Source: Prado023 sp963798745 (GTDB lineage: Bacteria; Actinomycetota; Actinomycetes; S36-B12; CAIYMF01). Taken from it: a stretch of 64,000 nt of DNA. Position numbers and translations under genes: made by a program. The DNA lies in the NCBI GenBank assembly GCA_963798745.1, contig CAWCUF010000010.1:145323-209322 (forward strand). The letters run 5' to 3'. Shown piece after piece: positions 41,494-52,194 of the stretch. Within the stretch, counting starts at the first letter, position 1, and each line of letters starts with the position of its first letter. The notes beneath the pieces were generated by a model. The model saw only the letters and a list, made by a program, of their open reading frames with translations. It made no database searches and was not told the origin of the DNA.

Positions 41494-41540
41494 CGTGCAA
41501 CAAGCGTGCAACATATAACGATTCGGTAACGCAGCGTCAG
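41494..41540 (-). promoter_or_regulatory. Promoter of sugar transporter operon with direct-repeat operator candidate
   Basis: On the minus strand CTGACG (41535-41540) and TATATG (41512-41517) are 17 bases apart, a good -35/-10 pair. Two direct copies of CGTGCAACA (plus strand 41494-41502 and 41505-41513), spaced 11 bp, overlap the -10 and downstream region. One-turn spacing suits a regulator, probably the LacI-family protein encoded just upstream. Confidence 0.5.
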
Positions 41541-41605
41541 GTCTAGGGGCACTACCCGGCCATGACGTGCCCATACCCTCGGATCCGGACCTTGCACGAC
41601 CCTCC

Positions 41606-42643
41606 TCAGGCAGTTCCGCCGACGCGACGCGCCCGCCGCCGTGGCCGTCCCTCCGGCGGCGCCGTGGAGGACCGTACGACCAGCATGGTCGGGACCAGCA
41701 CGCGACCGACCGGCCTTGGCGCCCCAGGGTCGCTGATCATCCCCGCCAGGTGCAGCGCGGCCAACTCCCCCAGGGTGCGCACGGGCTGGGCCACCGTGGT
41801 CAACCCGAGCGGTTCGGCGAGGTCGTGGTCATCGATGCCCACCACTGAGAGGTCCCCAGGGATGCTCAGGCCCAGTTGGCGGGCCGCGGCCATCACCCCG
41901 AAGGCCATCTCGTCGCTCTCCGCGACGATGGCAGTGGGCCGGACTTCCCTGCTCAGCAGATCCAGTGCTGCGCGCATCCCCCCGCGGGCGGTGAAATTGG
42001 CGCTCGCCTCGAGGTTGGGATCCCAGCCCACGTGCACCTGGGCCAGCGCCTGCAGGAAGCCCTTCTTGCGGTCGGGTGGGGCGGTGAACGGGATCCGTTC
42101 GAAGGGTCGACCCGACAGCAGACCGATCCTGCGGTGGCCCAACCCGAGCAGGTGGGCGGTGGCGGTGTGGCCGGCCGCTACGTCGTCGATCTCCACGCTG
42201 GGCACGCCCGCGGCGGTGGCGCCGACAAGCACCAGCGGGATGTGTCGCGCAGCGAGCAGCGCCACCTCATCGGTCGCGGGCGGGACGTTCACCAGCAGCA
42301 CGCCGTCCGCCTCCCGGCGGGGGATCTCGCCGAGCAGCGCGCTGCGGCGGACCTCCAGGTCGATGAGCCTGTGGACGAGAACGACGGTGCCCCTGCCGGC
42401 GAACGTCCGCTCGACACCGTCGAGCACCTGGGCGAAGTACCACCGGTCCAAGTAGGGCATGCCAAGGACCACGCGAGCTCGGCCCTGCGTGGTCCGGGGC
42501 ATGGAGTAGCCGAGTTGGGCCGCAGCCTGCTGCACCTTGAGGCGGGTCGTCTCGGAGATCGCCGGGTGGCCGTGCAGCGCCCGGGAGACCGTCGCGGTCG
42601 ACACCCCCGCCAACGCGGCCACGTCTCGCGAGGTCGTGCCCAT
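41606..42643 (-). CDS. LacI-family transcriptional regulator
   Basis: A 345-residue repressor-type protein. The N-terminal helix-turn-helix reads TSRDVAALAGVSTATVSRAL and is followed by the hinge HPAISETTRLKVQQAAAQLG. The ligand domain is periplasmic-binding-protein-like (VDIDDVAAG-type strand at residues ~170 and VVGIDDHDLAEPLGLTTV). The C-terminus is Arg-rich. It lies upstream of the sugar ABC operon on the same strand, so it most probably controls that operon with the imported sugar as inducer. Start ATG 42643 has GGAGG upstream, with TAACCT as possible -10. Confidence 0.9.
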   Translation of the reverse strand: MGTTSRDVAALAGVSTATVSRALHGHPAISETTRLKVQQAAAQLGYSMPRTTQGRARVVLGMPYLDRWYFAQVLDGVERTFAGRGTVVLVHRLIDLEVRRSALLGEIPRREADGVLLVNVPPATDEVALLAARHIPLVLVGATAAGVPSVEIDDVAAGHTATAHLLGLGHRRIGLLSGRPFERIPFTAPPDRKKGFLQALAQVHVGWDPNLEASANFTARGGMRAALDLLSREVRPTAIVAESDEMAFGVMAAARQLGLSIPGDLSVVGIDDHDLAEPLGLTTVAQPVRTLGELAALHLAGMISDPGAPRPVGRVLVPTMLVVRSSTAPPEGRPRRRARRVGGTA

Positions 42644-42763
42644 GACCCACCTCCGCCGGGCAGGTTACGCCCCCGATCCGCACGATGCCCCGCACCCCGC
42701 AGACTCAGGCGCGGACTGGCGGTGCGCGGGCCCCACAGCAGGACCCGAGCGGCCGGGCAGTAG

Positions 42764-42769
42764 TAGCGT
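42764..42769 (+). promoter_or_regulatory. -10 element TAGCGT of glgE, leaderless layout
   Basis: TAGCGT ends seven bases before the GTG at 42777. Confidence 0.5.
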
Positions 42770-42776
42770 CGCGGTC

Positions 42777-44756
42777 GTGATCGGTCGATTCCCCAGCATT
42801 GATGTCAGCCCCGTCGTCGAGGGCGGGCGCTATCCCGTCAAGGCCGTCGTGGGTGAGGCACTGCCTGTGCGCGTGACCGCTTTCCGGGAGGGCCACGACA
42901 CCATGGGCGTCGAGGTGCAGTTCGTCCCGCCCGGCTTCGACCAGAGGCAGTTCGCGATCGGCGCGCCACCCGGCCCGCTGGTCCGGCTCGTCGAGATCGG
43001 GCCGACCGAGCCCGACCGGTGGGGGGCGCACGTGCGCCTGGACATCGAGGGCGACTGGACCTACCACGTGATCACCTGGGGCGACCCGTACGGGACCTGG
43101 CTGCACAAGGCTGAGATCAAGCTGCCTGCAGGCATCGACGTCGAGCTCGAGCTCGAGGAGGGTGCCCGGGTGCTCGACCGGGCCGCTGCGCAGGCCACCG
43201 ACGCACACTCCCGCAAGGTGCTGACCGAGGCTGCTGCGGCGATGCGCGACACGGCCGAGAGCGCCGAGCAGCGGCTCTACGCCGCCCACGCCCCGGCGGT
43301 GGTGGCGGCGCTCGCTCGTCACCCGCTGCGCGAGCAGCCCACCTGGTCGGGCCCCTGGCCGGTCCGGGTCGAGCGCCCGCGCGCCCTGTACGGGGCGTGG
43401 TACGAGTTCTTCCCGCGCTCCGAGGGCGCCACTGCCGACCCGCCGCGCTCGGGCACCTTCCAGACCGCGGCCAAGCGACTGCCCGCGGTCGCGGCCATGG
43501 GCTTCGACGTGGTGTACCTGCCCCCGATCCACCCCATCGGGCACACGTTCCGCAAGGGCCCGAACAACACGCTCACACCCGGGCCCGACGACCCCGGCTC
43601 CCCGTGGGCGATCGGCTCGCAGGCAGGCGGCCACGATGCGATCCACCCGGACCTGGGCACCATGGCCGACTTCGAGGACTTCATGGCCGCCGCCGCGGAC
43701 AACGGCCTGGAGGTCGCGCTGGACTTCGCGTTGCAGGCCTCGCCGGACCATCCCTGGGTCACCGAGCACCCGAACTGGTTCGTGACCCGCGCCGACGGTT
43801 CCATCGCCTACGCGGAGAACCCGCCCAAGAAGTACCAGGACATCTACCCGATCCACTTCGACGACGACTTCGACGGGTTGGTCGAGGAGTGCGAGCGGAT
43901 CCTTCGGCTGTGGATGGGCAAGGGGGTGCGGATCTTCCGTGTGGACAACCCGCACACCAAGCCCGTGCAGTTCTGGGAGGTGCTGTTCGCGCGCATCTAC
44001 GCCACCGACCCGGACGTGATCTTCCTGGCCGAGGCGTTCACCCGACCGGCGATGATGCGCACGTTGGGCACCATCGGCTTCCAGCAGAGCTACACGTACT
44101 TCACCTGGCGCGACACGAAGTTCGAGCTGGAGACCTACTTCACCGAGTTGAGCACGTTCGCCGCGGACTACATGCGACCCAACTGCTTCGTCAACACCCC
44201 GGACATCAACCCGTTCTTCCTCCAGTCCGGCAACAGAGCCGCCTTCGCGATCCGGGCCACGCTGGCCGCCCTGCTGGCCCCGTCCTACGGCGTGTACGCG
44301 GGTTTCGAGCTCTACGAGCACGCGCCACTGGCCCCGGGCAAGGAGGAGTACCTGGACTCCGAGAAGTTCCAGTACCGCCCCCGGGACTGGGCCGCCGCCT
44401 CGCACACCAGCCTGATGCCCTACCTGACGATGCTCAACCGGATCCGGGCGGAGCACCCAGCCTTCCACGAGCTTCGCAACCTGCGCTTCGAGACCATCGA
44501 CAACCCCCAGTTGATCGCCTTCTCCAAGCGCACGGATGACGAGGTCGTGGTGGTGACCTGCGTGCTCGATCCGAACAGCCCACAGGCGGGGACCCTGCAC
44601 CTGGATCTCGCCGCGCTGGGCTTCGGTCACGACGAACGCGTGCTGGCCCGCGACCTGGTCACCGGCCAGACGTGGGCGTGGGGAACGCACAACTACATCC
44701 GGCACGACCCAACCTTCACCTGTGCACATGCCGTAGTTCTGGAGAGGATGCCATGA
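42777..44756 (+). CDS. glgE: Alpha-1,4-glucan:maltose-1-phosphate maltosyltransferase GlgE
   Basis: A 659-residue GH13_3 enzyme that extends alpha-glucan with maltosyl units from maltose-1-phosphate. The nucleophile Asp390 lies in [15 protein letters not shown] and the acid/base Glu419 in FLAEAFTRP; their 29-residue spacing equals that of characterised Streptomyces GlgE. The N-terminal domain reads [20 protein letters not shown], as in the family. GTG 42777 is chosen from this and from TAGCGT seven bases upstream, although the frame is open earlier. Its stop overlaps glgB by four bases. treS and pep2, often adjacent, are absent. Confidence 0.95.
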   Translation: MIGRFPSIDVSPVVEGGRYPVKAVVGEALPVRVTAFREGHDTMGVEVQFVPPGFDQRQFAIGAPPGPLVRLVEIGPTEPDRWGAHVRLDIEGDWTYHVITWGDPYGTWLHKAEIKLPAGIDVELELEEGARVLDRAAAQATDAHSRKVLTEAAAAMRDTAESAEQRLYAAHAPAVVAALARHPLREQPTWSGPWPVRVERPRALYGAWYEFFPRSEGATADPPRSGTFQTAAKRLPAVAAMGFDVVYLPPIHPIGHTFRKGPNNTLTPGPDDPGSPWAIGSQAGGHDAIHPDLGTMADFEDFMAAAADNGLEVALDFALQASPDHPWVTEHPNWFVTRADGSIAYAENPPKKYQDIYPIHFDDDFDGLVEECERILRLWMGKGVRIFRVDNPHTKPVQFWEVLFARIYATDPDVIFLAEAFTRPAMMRTLGTIGFQQSYTYFTWRDTKFELETYFTELSTFAADYMRPNCFVNTPDINPFFLQSGNRAAFAIRATLAALLAPSYGVYAGFELYEHAPLAPGKEEYLDSEKFQYRPRDWAAASHTSLMPYLTMLNRIRAEHPAFHELRNLRFETIDNPQLIAFSKRTDDEVVVVTCVLDPNSPQAGTLHLDLAALGFGHDERVLARDLVTGQTWAWGTHNYIRHDPTFTCAHAVVLERMP

Positions 44757-47095
44757 CCCCGACCACCCCACCCAAGGAGCCCGGCGAGGCAGGCCGGTCC
44801 GGACGGCCGGGCAAGTCCGCTCCTGCTGCCTCCAGCCCGCCCGCACCCCCTGCTGCACCCGGCGCGCCGGCGGCCCCCCCTGCGACCGGCGGTCCAGCCC
44901 GCCATCCCCTGGACTCCGGGCAGATCGACCGGCTCGTGGACGGCGCGCACCACAGCCCGCACGCGGTCCTGGGCGCGCACCCCTACGACGGCGGCATCAC
45001 GATCCGCGTGCTGCGGCCGATGGCCAGCCAGGTCGTTGTGGTGACTCCTGACGGGCGCCACCCGATGACCCACGAGCATCGCGGGGTGTGGGTGGTCGTC
45101 CTCGATGAGTCGATCACCCCGGCCTACACGATCGATGTGGACTACGGAGCGGGCCTGATCCCGGCCGATGACCCCTACCGCTTCCTGCCCACCGTGGGTG
45201 AGCTCGACCTGCACCTGATCGGAGAGGGTCGCCACGAGGAGCTGTGGCGGACCCTGGGGGCGCACGAGCGCAGCTACGAGAGCCCATTCGGCACGGTCAG
45301 CGGCACCTCGTTCGCAGTCTGGGCACCCAGCGCCGAAGGAGTCCGGGTGGTCGGGGACTTCAACGGCTGGGACGGCACCGGTCACCCGATGCGTTCGATG
45401 GGCGGCACCGGGGTCTGGGAGCTGTTCATTCCCAACATCGGCGCCGGCACGACCTACAAGTTCTCCATCCTCGGCAAGGACTGGGTGTGGCGCGAGAAGG
45501 CCGACCCGATGGCCTTCCACACCGAGGTTCCCCCGGCGACCGGGTCAGTGGTCTACACCTCGGACTACACCTGGGGTGACGACCAGTGGCTGGCCACGCG
45601 CGCCGAGACCGACGTGGTCAACTCCGCGATGAGCGTCTACGAGGTCCACCTCGGTTCCTGGCGCCTCGGCCTGGACTACCGGCAGATGGCCGAGCAGCTC
45701 GTCGACTACGTGCGCGAGATGGGCTTCACCCACATCGAGCTCATGCCGGTCGCCGAGCACCCGTATGCCCCGAGTTGGGGCTACCAGGTGACCGGCTACT
45801 TCGCGCCGACCTCCCGGTTCGGCAAGCCGGACGACTTCCGCCACCTCGTCGATGCCCTGCACCAGGCCGGGATCGGCGTCCTGCTCGACTGGGTGCCCGC
45901 GCACTTCCCGAAGGATGCCTGGGCGCTGGCCCGCTTCGACGGCACCGCGCTCTACGAGCACGCCGACCCGCGTCGCGGCGAGCAGCCCGACTGGGGCACC
46001 TACGTCTTCGACTTCGGCCGCAGCGAGGTGCGCAACTTCCTGGTCTCCAACGCGATCTACTGGCTCGAGGAGTTCCACATCGACGGACTGCGGGTGGATG
46101 CCGTGGCCTCGATGCTGTACCTGGACTACTCCCGCGAGGATGGCGAATGGCTGCCCAACCAGTACGGCGGCCGCGAGAACCTCGACGCGGTGGCCTTCCT
46201 GCAGGAGATGAACGCCACCGTCTACAAGCGCGTCCCCGGGGTGGTGACGATCGCCGAGGAGTCGACCTCCTGGCCCGGTGTCACCCGACCGACCTACCTC
46301 GGCGGGCTCGGATTCGGCCTGAAGTGGAACATGGGCTGGATGAACGACTCGTTGGGATACATCTCCCGCGAGCCGGTGCACCGGATGTGGCACCACAACG
46401 AGATGACCTTCGCGCTGGTCTATGCGTGGAGCGAGGCGTTCACGCTGCCGATCTCCCACGACGAGGTCGTGCACGGCAAGGGCTCCCTGGCGCAGAAGAT
46501 GCCCGGTGACCGCTGGCAGAAGATGGCCAACCTGCGGGCCTACCTGGGCTACATGTGGGCGCATCCGGGCAAGCAACTGCTGTTCATGGGCTCCGAGTTC
46601 GCCCAGAGCTCGGAATGGAGCGAGGTGCGCGGACTGGACTGGTGGCTGTGCGAGTACCAGGACCACTACGGCGTGCAGCACTGCGTGCGCGACATGAACA
46701 CCGCCTACACCGAGACCCGGGCGCTGTGGGACCAGGACAACACGTCCGACGGCTTCCAGTGGATCGACGCCAACGACGCCTCGGGCAACGTGTTCTCGTG
46801 GCTGCGGCTGGGCAGCGACGGGTCGGTACTGGCCTCCATCACGAACTTCTCCCCCGTGGTGCGCGGGGAGTACCGGGTGGGGCTGCCGAACACGGGTCAT
46901 TGGCGCGAGGTGCTCAACACCGACGCCGAGCAGTACGGCGGCTCCGGGGTGGGCAACCTCGGTGGGGTGGACGCCGAGGCCCAAGCCTGGCACGGCCGGC
47001 CCGCGTCGGCGCAGATCACGCTGCCGCCGTTGGCGACCGTGTGGCTGCGCTACGAGCCCGACGCCGACGAGACGCTCTCCGCCGACGAGGGCTGA
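44753..47095 (+). CDS. glgB: 1,4-alpha-glucan branching enzyme GlgB
   Basis: A 780-residue GH13_9 branching enzyme that forms alpha-1,6 branches. A Pro/Ala-rich disordered lead of ~55 residues is followed by two N-terminal beta domains ([35 protein letters not shown]), the barrel with nucleophile Asp449 ([17 protein letters not shown]) and acid/base Glu502 ([15 protein letters not shown]), and a C-terminal all-beta domain. Asp-Glu spacing is 53, as in M. tuberculosis GlgB. It is translationally coupled to glgE (ATGA). The extra N-terminal linker is longer than usual. Confidence 0.95.
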   Translation: MTPTTPPKEPGEAGRSGRPGKSAPAASSPPAPPAAPGAPAAPPATGGPARHPLDSGQIDRLVDGAHHSPHAVLGAHPYDGGITIRVLRPMASQVVVVTPDGRHPMTHEHRGVWVVVLDESITPAYTIDVDYGAGLIPADDPYRFLPTVGELDLHLIGEGRHEELWRTLGAHERSYESPFGTVSGTSFAVWAPSAEGVRVVGDFNGWDGTGHPMRSMGGTGVWELFIPNIGAGTTYKFSILGKDWVWREKADPMAFHTEVPPATGSVVYTSDYTWGDDQWLATRAETDVVNSAMSVYEVHLGSWRLGLDYRQMAEQLVDYVREMGFTHIELMPVAEHPYAPSWGYQVTGYFAPTSRFGKPDDFRHLVDALHQAGIGVLLDWVPAHFPKDAWALARFDGTALYEHADPRRGEQPDWGTYVFDFGRSEVRNFLVSNAIYWLEEFHIDGLRVDAVASMLYLDYSREDGEWLPNQYGGRENLDAVAFLQEMNATVYKRVPGVVTIAEESTSWPGVTRPTYLGGLGFGLKWNMGWMNDSLGYISREPVHRMWHHNEMTFALVYAWSEAFTLPISHDEVVHGKGSLAQKMPGDRWQKMANLRAYLGYMWAHPGKQLLFMGSEFAQSSEWSEVRGLDWWLCEYQDHYGVQHCVRDMNTAYTETRALWDQDNTSDGFQWIDANDASGNVFSWLRLGSDGSVLASITNFSPVVRGEYRVGLPNTGHWREVLNTDAEQYGGSGVGNLGGVDAEAQAWHGRPASAQITLPPLATVWLRYEPDADETLSADEG

Positions 47096-47104
47096 GCCTG
47101 CCTG

Positions 47105-47135
47105 CTGTGGGCCGGCCAGTGTGGTCGGCCCACAG
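47105..47135. terminator. Convergent hairpin terminator
   Basis: CTGTGGGCCGGCC (47105-47117) pairs with 47123-47135 over 13 bp with one G-T pair and a 5-base loop, between glgB and the thioredoxin-like gene. Confidence 0.65.
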
Positions 47136-47171
47136 TGGCGCGGATGCCGCGACTGGTCAGTGCGCCGCGGT

Positions 47172-48122
47172 TCAGAACAGGGCGTTGGCCAGGTCGATGC
47201 GAGCCCGGGCCACTGCCGGGTCCTCAGGCCCGACGACCTCGAAGAGGTCCAGCAGGTGGGTCCGCAGCCGATCTCGGTCGGCGCCCGAACTGAACCGGAT
47301 GGCCCCGACCAGCCGGGCGAACGCCTCGACCGGGCTGTTGTCGAGAACCAGCACATCGGCGGCGCGCTCCTGAGCCGCGAGGTCATCGGGAGCCGCGTCG
47401 GCGGCCGCCAGGATCTCGGCATGCTGGGCACCGTCGACCCGCTCGAAGACGCCCACCAGGGCCAGCCCGGCTCGGGCGACCGGGTCGGCCGGGGCACCAT
47501 CGAGGATCGACTGGTACGCCGCACGCGCCGCGGGCCAGTCGCCGGCCTCGATGGCGTCGTAGGCGGCCTGCATCCGCGGGTCGGCCGGTGGCTCGGCCAC
47601 GACCTCGCCCTGCCCGTCGGCTGCGTCCGGTGCGGCGCCGGCCGTCCCGGTGACGCCGTTGGCAGCGGCCACCTTGAGCAGCTCCTCGAGGTAGGCCCGG
47701 ACCTGCTGCTCGGGCAGCGCCCCCTGGAACAGCGGCATCGGACGGCCGCCGACGACGGCGAACACGCTGGGGATCGACTGCACCTGGAAGGCCTGCGCGA
47801 TGGCAGGGTTGGCGTCCACGTCGACCTTGGCCAGCACCCAGCGCCCGGCGTACTCCTCGGCCAGGCGTTCAAGCACCGGCGAGAGCGCCTTGCACGGACC
47901 GCACCAGGTGGCCCACAGGTCGATGACCACCGGCACCGCCATGGACGCGGTGATGACCTCGGCCTCGAAGGAGGCGTCAGTCACGTCGATGACGACCTGC
48001 GGCGAGCTCGGGTCTGCTGCGCGGGTGGCGGCCCGCTGCTCGGACTGGGCCTGCGCCTCACGGGCGGCGGCGAGGGCTCCTAGGTCGATGGCGCCATGCG
48101 TGGGGATGCTCATGACCGTCAT
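47172..48122 (-). CDS. Thioredoxin-like co-chaperone (CnoX/YbbN family)
   Basis: A 316-residue protein with a thioredoxin domain (VIDLWATWCGPCKALSPVLE, both active-site cysteines present) at about residues 45-150, a low-complexity linker, and a TPR-like helical C-terminus of ~130 residues (AAYDAIEAGDWPAARAAYQS). This architecture is that of YbbN/CnoX proteins, redox-linked holdases that pass clients to chaperonins. The Cys pair suggests disulfide activity as well. ATG 48122 or 48113 are both possible. Convergent with glgB. Confidence 0.85.
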   Translation of the reverse strand: MTVMSIPTHGAIDLGALAAAREAQAQSEQRAATRAADPSSPQVVIDVTDASFEAEVITASMAVPVVIDLWATWCGPCKALSPVLERLAEEYAGRWVLAKVDVDANPAIAQAFQVQSIPSVFAVVGGRPMPLFQGALPEQQVRAYLEELLKVAAANGVTGTAGAAPDAADGQGEVVAEPPADPRMQAAYDAIEAGDWPAARAAYQSILDGAPADPVARAGLALVGVFERVDGAQHAEILAAADAAPDDLAAQERAADVLVLDNSPVEAFARLVGAIRFSSGADRDRLRTHLLDLFEVVGPEDPAVARARIDLANALF

Positions 48123-48177
48123 TGTTCCACCCGCGGTCGGCTGGGGCCCAATGCCCGCCGATGCACCGGCCGCGGGA

Positions 48178-49872
48178 TCAGACCGGCTCGCGGTAGGTGC
48201 CCCACTCCCCGCGCAGCACGTCGCACATCTCGCCCAAGGTGGCCTCGGCTCGCGCGGCGTCGATGAGCAGCGGGACCAGGTTCACCTGCGTGCGCGCGGA
48301 CTCGGCCAGGACCGCCAGGCTCGCCTCGACGGCGGCCTCGTCGCGACCGTCCCGCCGGGCGGCGAGCGTCTTGACCTGATCGGCCTCGACCTCGTGGGAG
48401 ATCCGCAGCGTCTCCAAGGGCGTCTCGATCGCGTCGGTGTGCACGTTGACCCCGACCACGTGCTTGTGGCCATCCTCCATGGCGCGCTGGTGGTCGAAGG
48501 CGGCATCGCCGATCAGGCCGGTGAACCAGCCGGACTCCACTCCGGCCAGCAGACCGGAGGTGATCGGCCCGATCGGGTGCTGGCCGTCGGGCTGCCGAGC
48601 GGCGCCGAGTTCTCGGATCTGGGCGAAGATCGCCTCGGCCTGGGCCTCGATCCGGTCGGTGAGCGCCTCGACGTACCACGACCCGCCCAGCGGGTCGGCG
48701 ACGTTGGCCACCCCGGTCTCCTGGGCCAGCACCTGCTGGGTGCGCAGCGCGATCTGGGCGGCCTTGTCACTGGGCAGCGCGAGCACCTCGTCCAGGGCGT
48801 TGGTGTGCAGGGAGTTCGTCCCGCCCAGGACCGCCGCCAGGGCCTCGACCGCGGTGCGCACGATGTTGTTGTCGGGCTGTGCAGCGGTCAGGCTGACCCC
48901 AGCGGTCTGGGTGTGGAAGCGCAGCGACTGGGCGCGGGCAGTGGTGGCCCCGTACTCGTCGCGCAGCCAACGCGCCCAGATGCGCCGGGCGGCTCGGAAC
49001 TTCGCGATCTCCTCGAAGAAGTCGATGTGCGCGTCGAAGAAGAATGACAGCCCGGGCGCGAACTCCTCGATGTCCAGGCCACGGGACAGGCCCAGCTCGA
49101 CGTAGCCGAAGCCGTCGGCCAAGGTGAACGCGAGCTCCTGGGCGGCGGTGGAGCCCGCCTCGCGGATGTGGTACCCCGAGACGCTGAGCGGCTTGTAGCG
49201 GGGCACGTTCGTGCCGACCCACTCCATCAGGTCACCGATCAGGCGCAGGTGCGGCTCGGGCGGGAACAGCCACTCCTTCTGGGCGGTGTACTCCTTGTAG
49301 ATGTCGGTCTGCAGCGTGCCGTCCAACGCGCTGACGTCTGCGCCCTGCCGTTCGGCGGCCACGACGTACATCGCGAAGATGGGCACGGCTGGGCCCGAGA
49401 TGGTCATCGAGGTGGTGACCTGCTCCAGCGGGATCCCGGCGAACAGCACGTCCATGTCGGCTGCCGAGTCGATCGCGACCCCGCAGTGCCCGACCTCCCC
49501 CCGGGCCAGCGCGTCGTCGGAGTCCCGGCCCATCAGGGTCGGCATGTCGAACGCGACCGACAGCCCGCCGCCGCCGGCAGCCAGGATGTCGCGGAACCGG
49601 CCGTTGGTCTGCTCGGCGTTGCCGAACCCGGCGAACTGCCGAATCGTCCACAACCGGCCCCGATACCCGCTGGCATGCAGCCCGCGGGTGAAGGGGAACT
49701 GCCCGGGCCAGCCGATCGGCGCCGACGGCTCGGAGCCGTCCAGGGGCCCGTACACCGGCTCGACCGGCTCGCCGGACAACGTGCTGAAGTCCGCGTCGCG
49801 CACCCGCCCGGCGTCCACCGCCGCCGCGTACTGCGCCTCCCACTGGGACCGACCGTTCTGCTGGTTCGACAT
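48178..49872 (-). CDS. Acyl-CoA mutase large subunit, isobutyryl-CoA mutase type (IcmA-like)
   Basis: A 564-residue TIM-barrel subunit of the methylmalonyl-CoA mutase superfamily without a C-terminal B12-binding domain, so it needs a separate small subunit (not in the window). At the carboxylate-recognition sites, Tyr89 of methylmalonyl-CoA mutase is replaced by Phe (TIRQFAGFG) and Arg207 by Gln (KEYTAQKEWLFPP), the same pair as in isobutyryl-CoA mutase (Phe80/Gln198). The residue that is Asp in 2-hydroxyisobutyryl-CoA mutase is Ala. It therefore should interconvert isobutyryl-CoA and n-butyryl-CoA. TAGCGT lies six bases before ATG 49872. The G-protein chaperone gene meaB is 2.5 kb upstream. 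Confidence 0.85.
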   Translation of the reverse strand: MSNQQNGRSQWEAQYAAAVDAGRVRDADFSTLSGEPVEPVYGPLDGSEPSAPIGWPGQFPFTRGLHASGYRGRLWTIRQFAGFGNAEQTNGRFRDILAAGGGGLSVAFDMPTLMGRDSDDALARGEVGHCGVAIDSAADMDVLFAGIPLEQVTTSMTISGPAVPIFAMYVVAAERQGADVSALDGTLQTDIYKEYTAQKEWLFPPEPHLRLIGDLMEWVGTNVPRYKPLSVSGYHIREAGSTAAQELAFTLADGFGYVELGLSRGLDIEEFAPGLSFFFDAHIDFFEEIAKFRAARRIWARWLRDEYGATTARAQSLRFHTQTAGVSLTAAQPDNNIVRTAVEALAAVLGGTNSLHTNALDEVLALPSDKAAQIALRTQQVLAQETGVANVADPLGGSWYVEALTDRIEAQAEAIFAQIRELGAARQPDGQHPIGPITSGLLAGVESGWFTGLIGDAAFDHQRAMEDGHKHVVGVNVHTDAIETPLETLRISHEVEADQVKTLAARRDGRDEAAVEASLAVLAESARTQVNLVPLLIDAARAEATLGEMCDVLRGEWGTYREPV

Positions 49873-49878
49873 GGTGAC

Positions 49879-49884
49879 ACGCTA
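49879..49884 (-). promoter_or_regulatory. -10 element TAGCGT of the mutase gene, leaderless layout
   Basis: Minus-strand TAGCGT ends six bases before the ATG at 49872. Confidence 0.5.
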
Positions 49885-49905
49885 CTCGCGGCGCTGCGGG
49901 CGTGG

Positions 49906-50661
49906 TCAGGCGCCGCGCGAGCTCCGGGCTTCGACCAGGGCGGCGAGGACCTCGACCATCGCGCTGGGATGCTCCACCCGGAAGGTGGCCACCGTGTCGC
50001 CGGTCCCGACCTTGATCCCCAGGTCCCCGGCGCGCAGCGCGCCCAGGGCGGTCTCGTCGGTGACGTCGTCCCCGGCGAACAGGACCCGGCGGTCGGGGTC
50101 GGCCTCGATCAGGGCACGCACCGCCGACCCCTTGTCCAGGGGGCGCACGGACACCTCGACCACGGACTTGCCGGCGATCGTGTGCACCGCGGGCAGTTCG
50201 TCGGCCACCGCCCGGATCGCGGCCTCGACCGCCTGGGCCTGCTCGGTGGGGCAGCCTCGCACGTGCACGGCGAACCCGGCGGGCTTGGCCTCGACCCGGG
50301 TGCAGGGCAGATCGACCACCGCCGCCTCGACTCGCCCGCGCAGGTGATCGAGCAGGTCGCTCTCGGCCTGGTCGAGGGCCACGGTCTCGCCCTGCTCCTG
50401 CCCGTGCGAACCGAACAGCAACGCCAGGTCCGCGGCGCCGCTGACCTCTGCCAGGTCGTGCCGGGCGCGCCCGGAGATCAGGACCAGGTCGGTGTCGACC
50501 GTGTCCCCCAGCCGCCGCAGGCCGTCGAGCACGCCCGGCGCCGGGCGCGCATCCGAGGGGACCGAGACGAGCTCGGACAGTGTCCCGTCGAAGTCCAGGG
50601 CCACCAGCAGGCGATCGGCGGCAGCGATCGTGGCGATGGCCGCAGCCAGATCAGGCGTCAT
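49906..50661 (-). CDS. otsB: Trehalose-6-phosphate phosphatase OtsB
   Basis: A 251-residue HAD phosphatase. Motif I is LVALDFDGTLSELV, the middle motif LVLISGRARHDL, and the last motif VLFAGDDVTDETAL, the trehalose-phosphatase signature. It releases trehalose from trehalose-6-phosphate made by OtsA. Its start overlaps the otsA stop by 11 bases, giving a coupled otsA-otsB operon. Product may feed the GlgE pathway through a TreS enzyme encoded elsewhere. Confidence 0.92.
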   Translation of the reverse strand: MTPDLAAAIATIAAADRLLVALDFDGTLSELVSVPSDARPAPGVLDGLRRLGDTVDTDLVLISGRARHDLAEVSGAADLALLFGSHGQEQGETVALDQAESDLLDHLRGRVEAAVVDLPCTRVEAKPAGFAVHVRGCPTEQAQAVEAAIRAVADELPAVHTIAGKSVVEVSVRPLDKGSAVRALIEADPDRRVLFAGDDVTDETALGALRAGDLGIKVGTGDTVATFRVEHPSAMVEVLAALVEARSSRGA

Positions 50662-52108
50662 CGTCAGAACCTTCCGGGAGGCTGGCCAGGAAGTCCTCGG
50701 CCCAGGCGATCACGTCGTCGGTGACCACGCCGGCGCGCAGTCGGGACATCCGCCGGCTGGCAGCCTCGGCGGGCTCGCCCAGCGCGGCCATGATGCTTCG
50801 TTTCATCCCGGCGATGTCGTAGGGATTGACCAACCAGGCCTCGGGCATCTGCTCGGCAGCGCCGGTGAACTCACTGAGCACCAGTGACCCGGTGTCCGCG
50901 GCCCTCGAGGCCACGTACTCCTTGGCCACCAGGTTCATCCCGTCGGCCAGCGGGGTCACGAGCATCACATCGGCGGCGGAGTACATCGCCACCAGTTCCT
51001 CCACGGGCATCGGCTGGTGCATGTAGTGGATCGGGTTGGTGCCCACCTTGCCCAGGTCGCCATTGGCCCGGCTGACCAGCAGTTCCACGTCAGCGCGGAT
51101 CTTCTGGTACTCCTCGACCTTGGCCCTGGTCGGCGGGGCCACCTGGATGAACGCCGTGCGCTCCGGGTCGAGGTCGCCGTCGAGCAGCAGCTCGGTGACC
51201 GCCTGGATCCGCACGTCGATACCCTTGGTGTAGTCCAGTCGATCGACCCCGAGCAGCAGCACGTCGGGATCGCCCACGTCGGCGCGCAACTGCTTGGCCC
51301 GAGCCTGGATCTCCGGGCGGGCAGCGCGCTCGGAGAAGTCAGTGGCCCGGATCCCTATCGGGAACGCCCGCACCGTGACCGCGCGGGTGCCCGCCGGTTC
51401 GGTGACCTGGACGCCGGTCTCGGTCTGCTGCGCCCCGGCGAACTGTTCGGCGATGCGCTGGAAGTTGCCCACCGCCTGCTGGCTCTGGAAGCCGATGACG
51501 TCCGCGCCGAGCAGCCCCTCGACGATCTGCACGCGCCAGGGCAACTGGCTGAAGATCTCCGCCGGCGGGAACGGGATGTGCAGGAAGAAGCCGATGCGCA
51601 GGTCCGGGCGCAGCGCCCGCAGCATCGCCGGCACCAGTTGCAGCTGGTAGTCGTGCACCCACACCCGTGCGCCGTCATCGGCGGTGTCGGCCACCGCGCG
51701 GGCGAAGCGCTCGTTGACCGAGCGATGCACCTCGAACTGGCTGCGGTGGTAGACCGGGCTGACGATGCCCCCGTGGTAGTTGGGCCACAGCGCACCGTTG
51801 GAGAAGCCGTCGTAATGGGCTGTCACCTCGTCGTGGGTCAGCGCGACCTCCTGGAGGCTGACCTCCCCGGACTTGGCCGGGGGCGTCGGCGGACTCGAGC
51901 CATCCTCCGGATCGCTGAACTGGCCGCTCCAACCCACCCACAGGGCCGAGCGGTCGCGCAGGACTGCCTCCATGGCCGACACCAGCCCGCCGGGGGCCCG
52001 ACGCCAACCCTCCTGCTCGTCGTACTCGACGGGCAGGCGGTTGGCCACGATCACCAGGTCACCGGACCCCCTCGTCTGCTTGCGCCGCCACCTGGATTCG
52101 CTCTTCAT
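50651..52108 (-). CDS. otsA: Trehalose-6-phosphate synthase OtsA
   Basis: A 485-residue GT20 retaining glycosyltransferase forming trehalose-6-phosphate from a nucleotide-glucose and glucose-6-phosphate. Visible family segments: [68 protein letters not shown] and [19 protein letters not shown] 52108 is chosen where similarity begins; ATG 52138 also possible. Forms an operon with otsB. Confidence 0.94.
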   Translation of the reverse strand: MKSESRWRRKQTRGSGDLVIVANRLPVEYDEQEGWRRAPGGLVSAMEAVLRDRSALWVGWSGQFSDPEDGSSPPTPPAKSGEVSLQEVALTHDEVTAHYDGFSNGALWPNYHGGIVSPVYHRSQFEVHRSVNERFARAVADTADDGARVWVHDYQLQLVPAMLRALRPDLRIGFFLHIPFPPAEIFSQLPWRVQIVEGLLGADVIGFQSQQAVGNFQRIAEQFAGAQQTETGVQVTEPAGTRAVTVRAFPIGIRATDFSERAARPEIQARAKQLRADVGDPDVLLLGVDRLDYTKGIDVRIQAVTELLLDGDLDPERTAFIQVAPPTRAKVEEYQKIRADVELLVSRANGDLGKVGTNPIHYMHQPMPVEELVAMYSAADVMLVTPLADGMNLVAKEYVASRAADTGSLVLSEFTGAAEQMPEAWLVNPYDIAGMKRSIMAALGEPAEAASRRMSRLRAGVVTDDVIAWAEDFLASLPEGSDDDA

Positions 52109-52194
52109 CTCGTCATCCCATCCTCTGGTTCCCAGCATCTGCCCTCGCGGCGGACTCCCGCCACTGGGCCGGTCCCTCATGCGCCACCAGTGCG

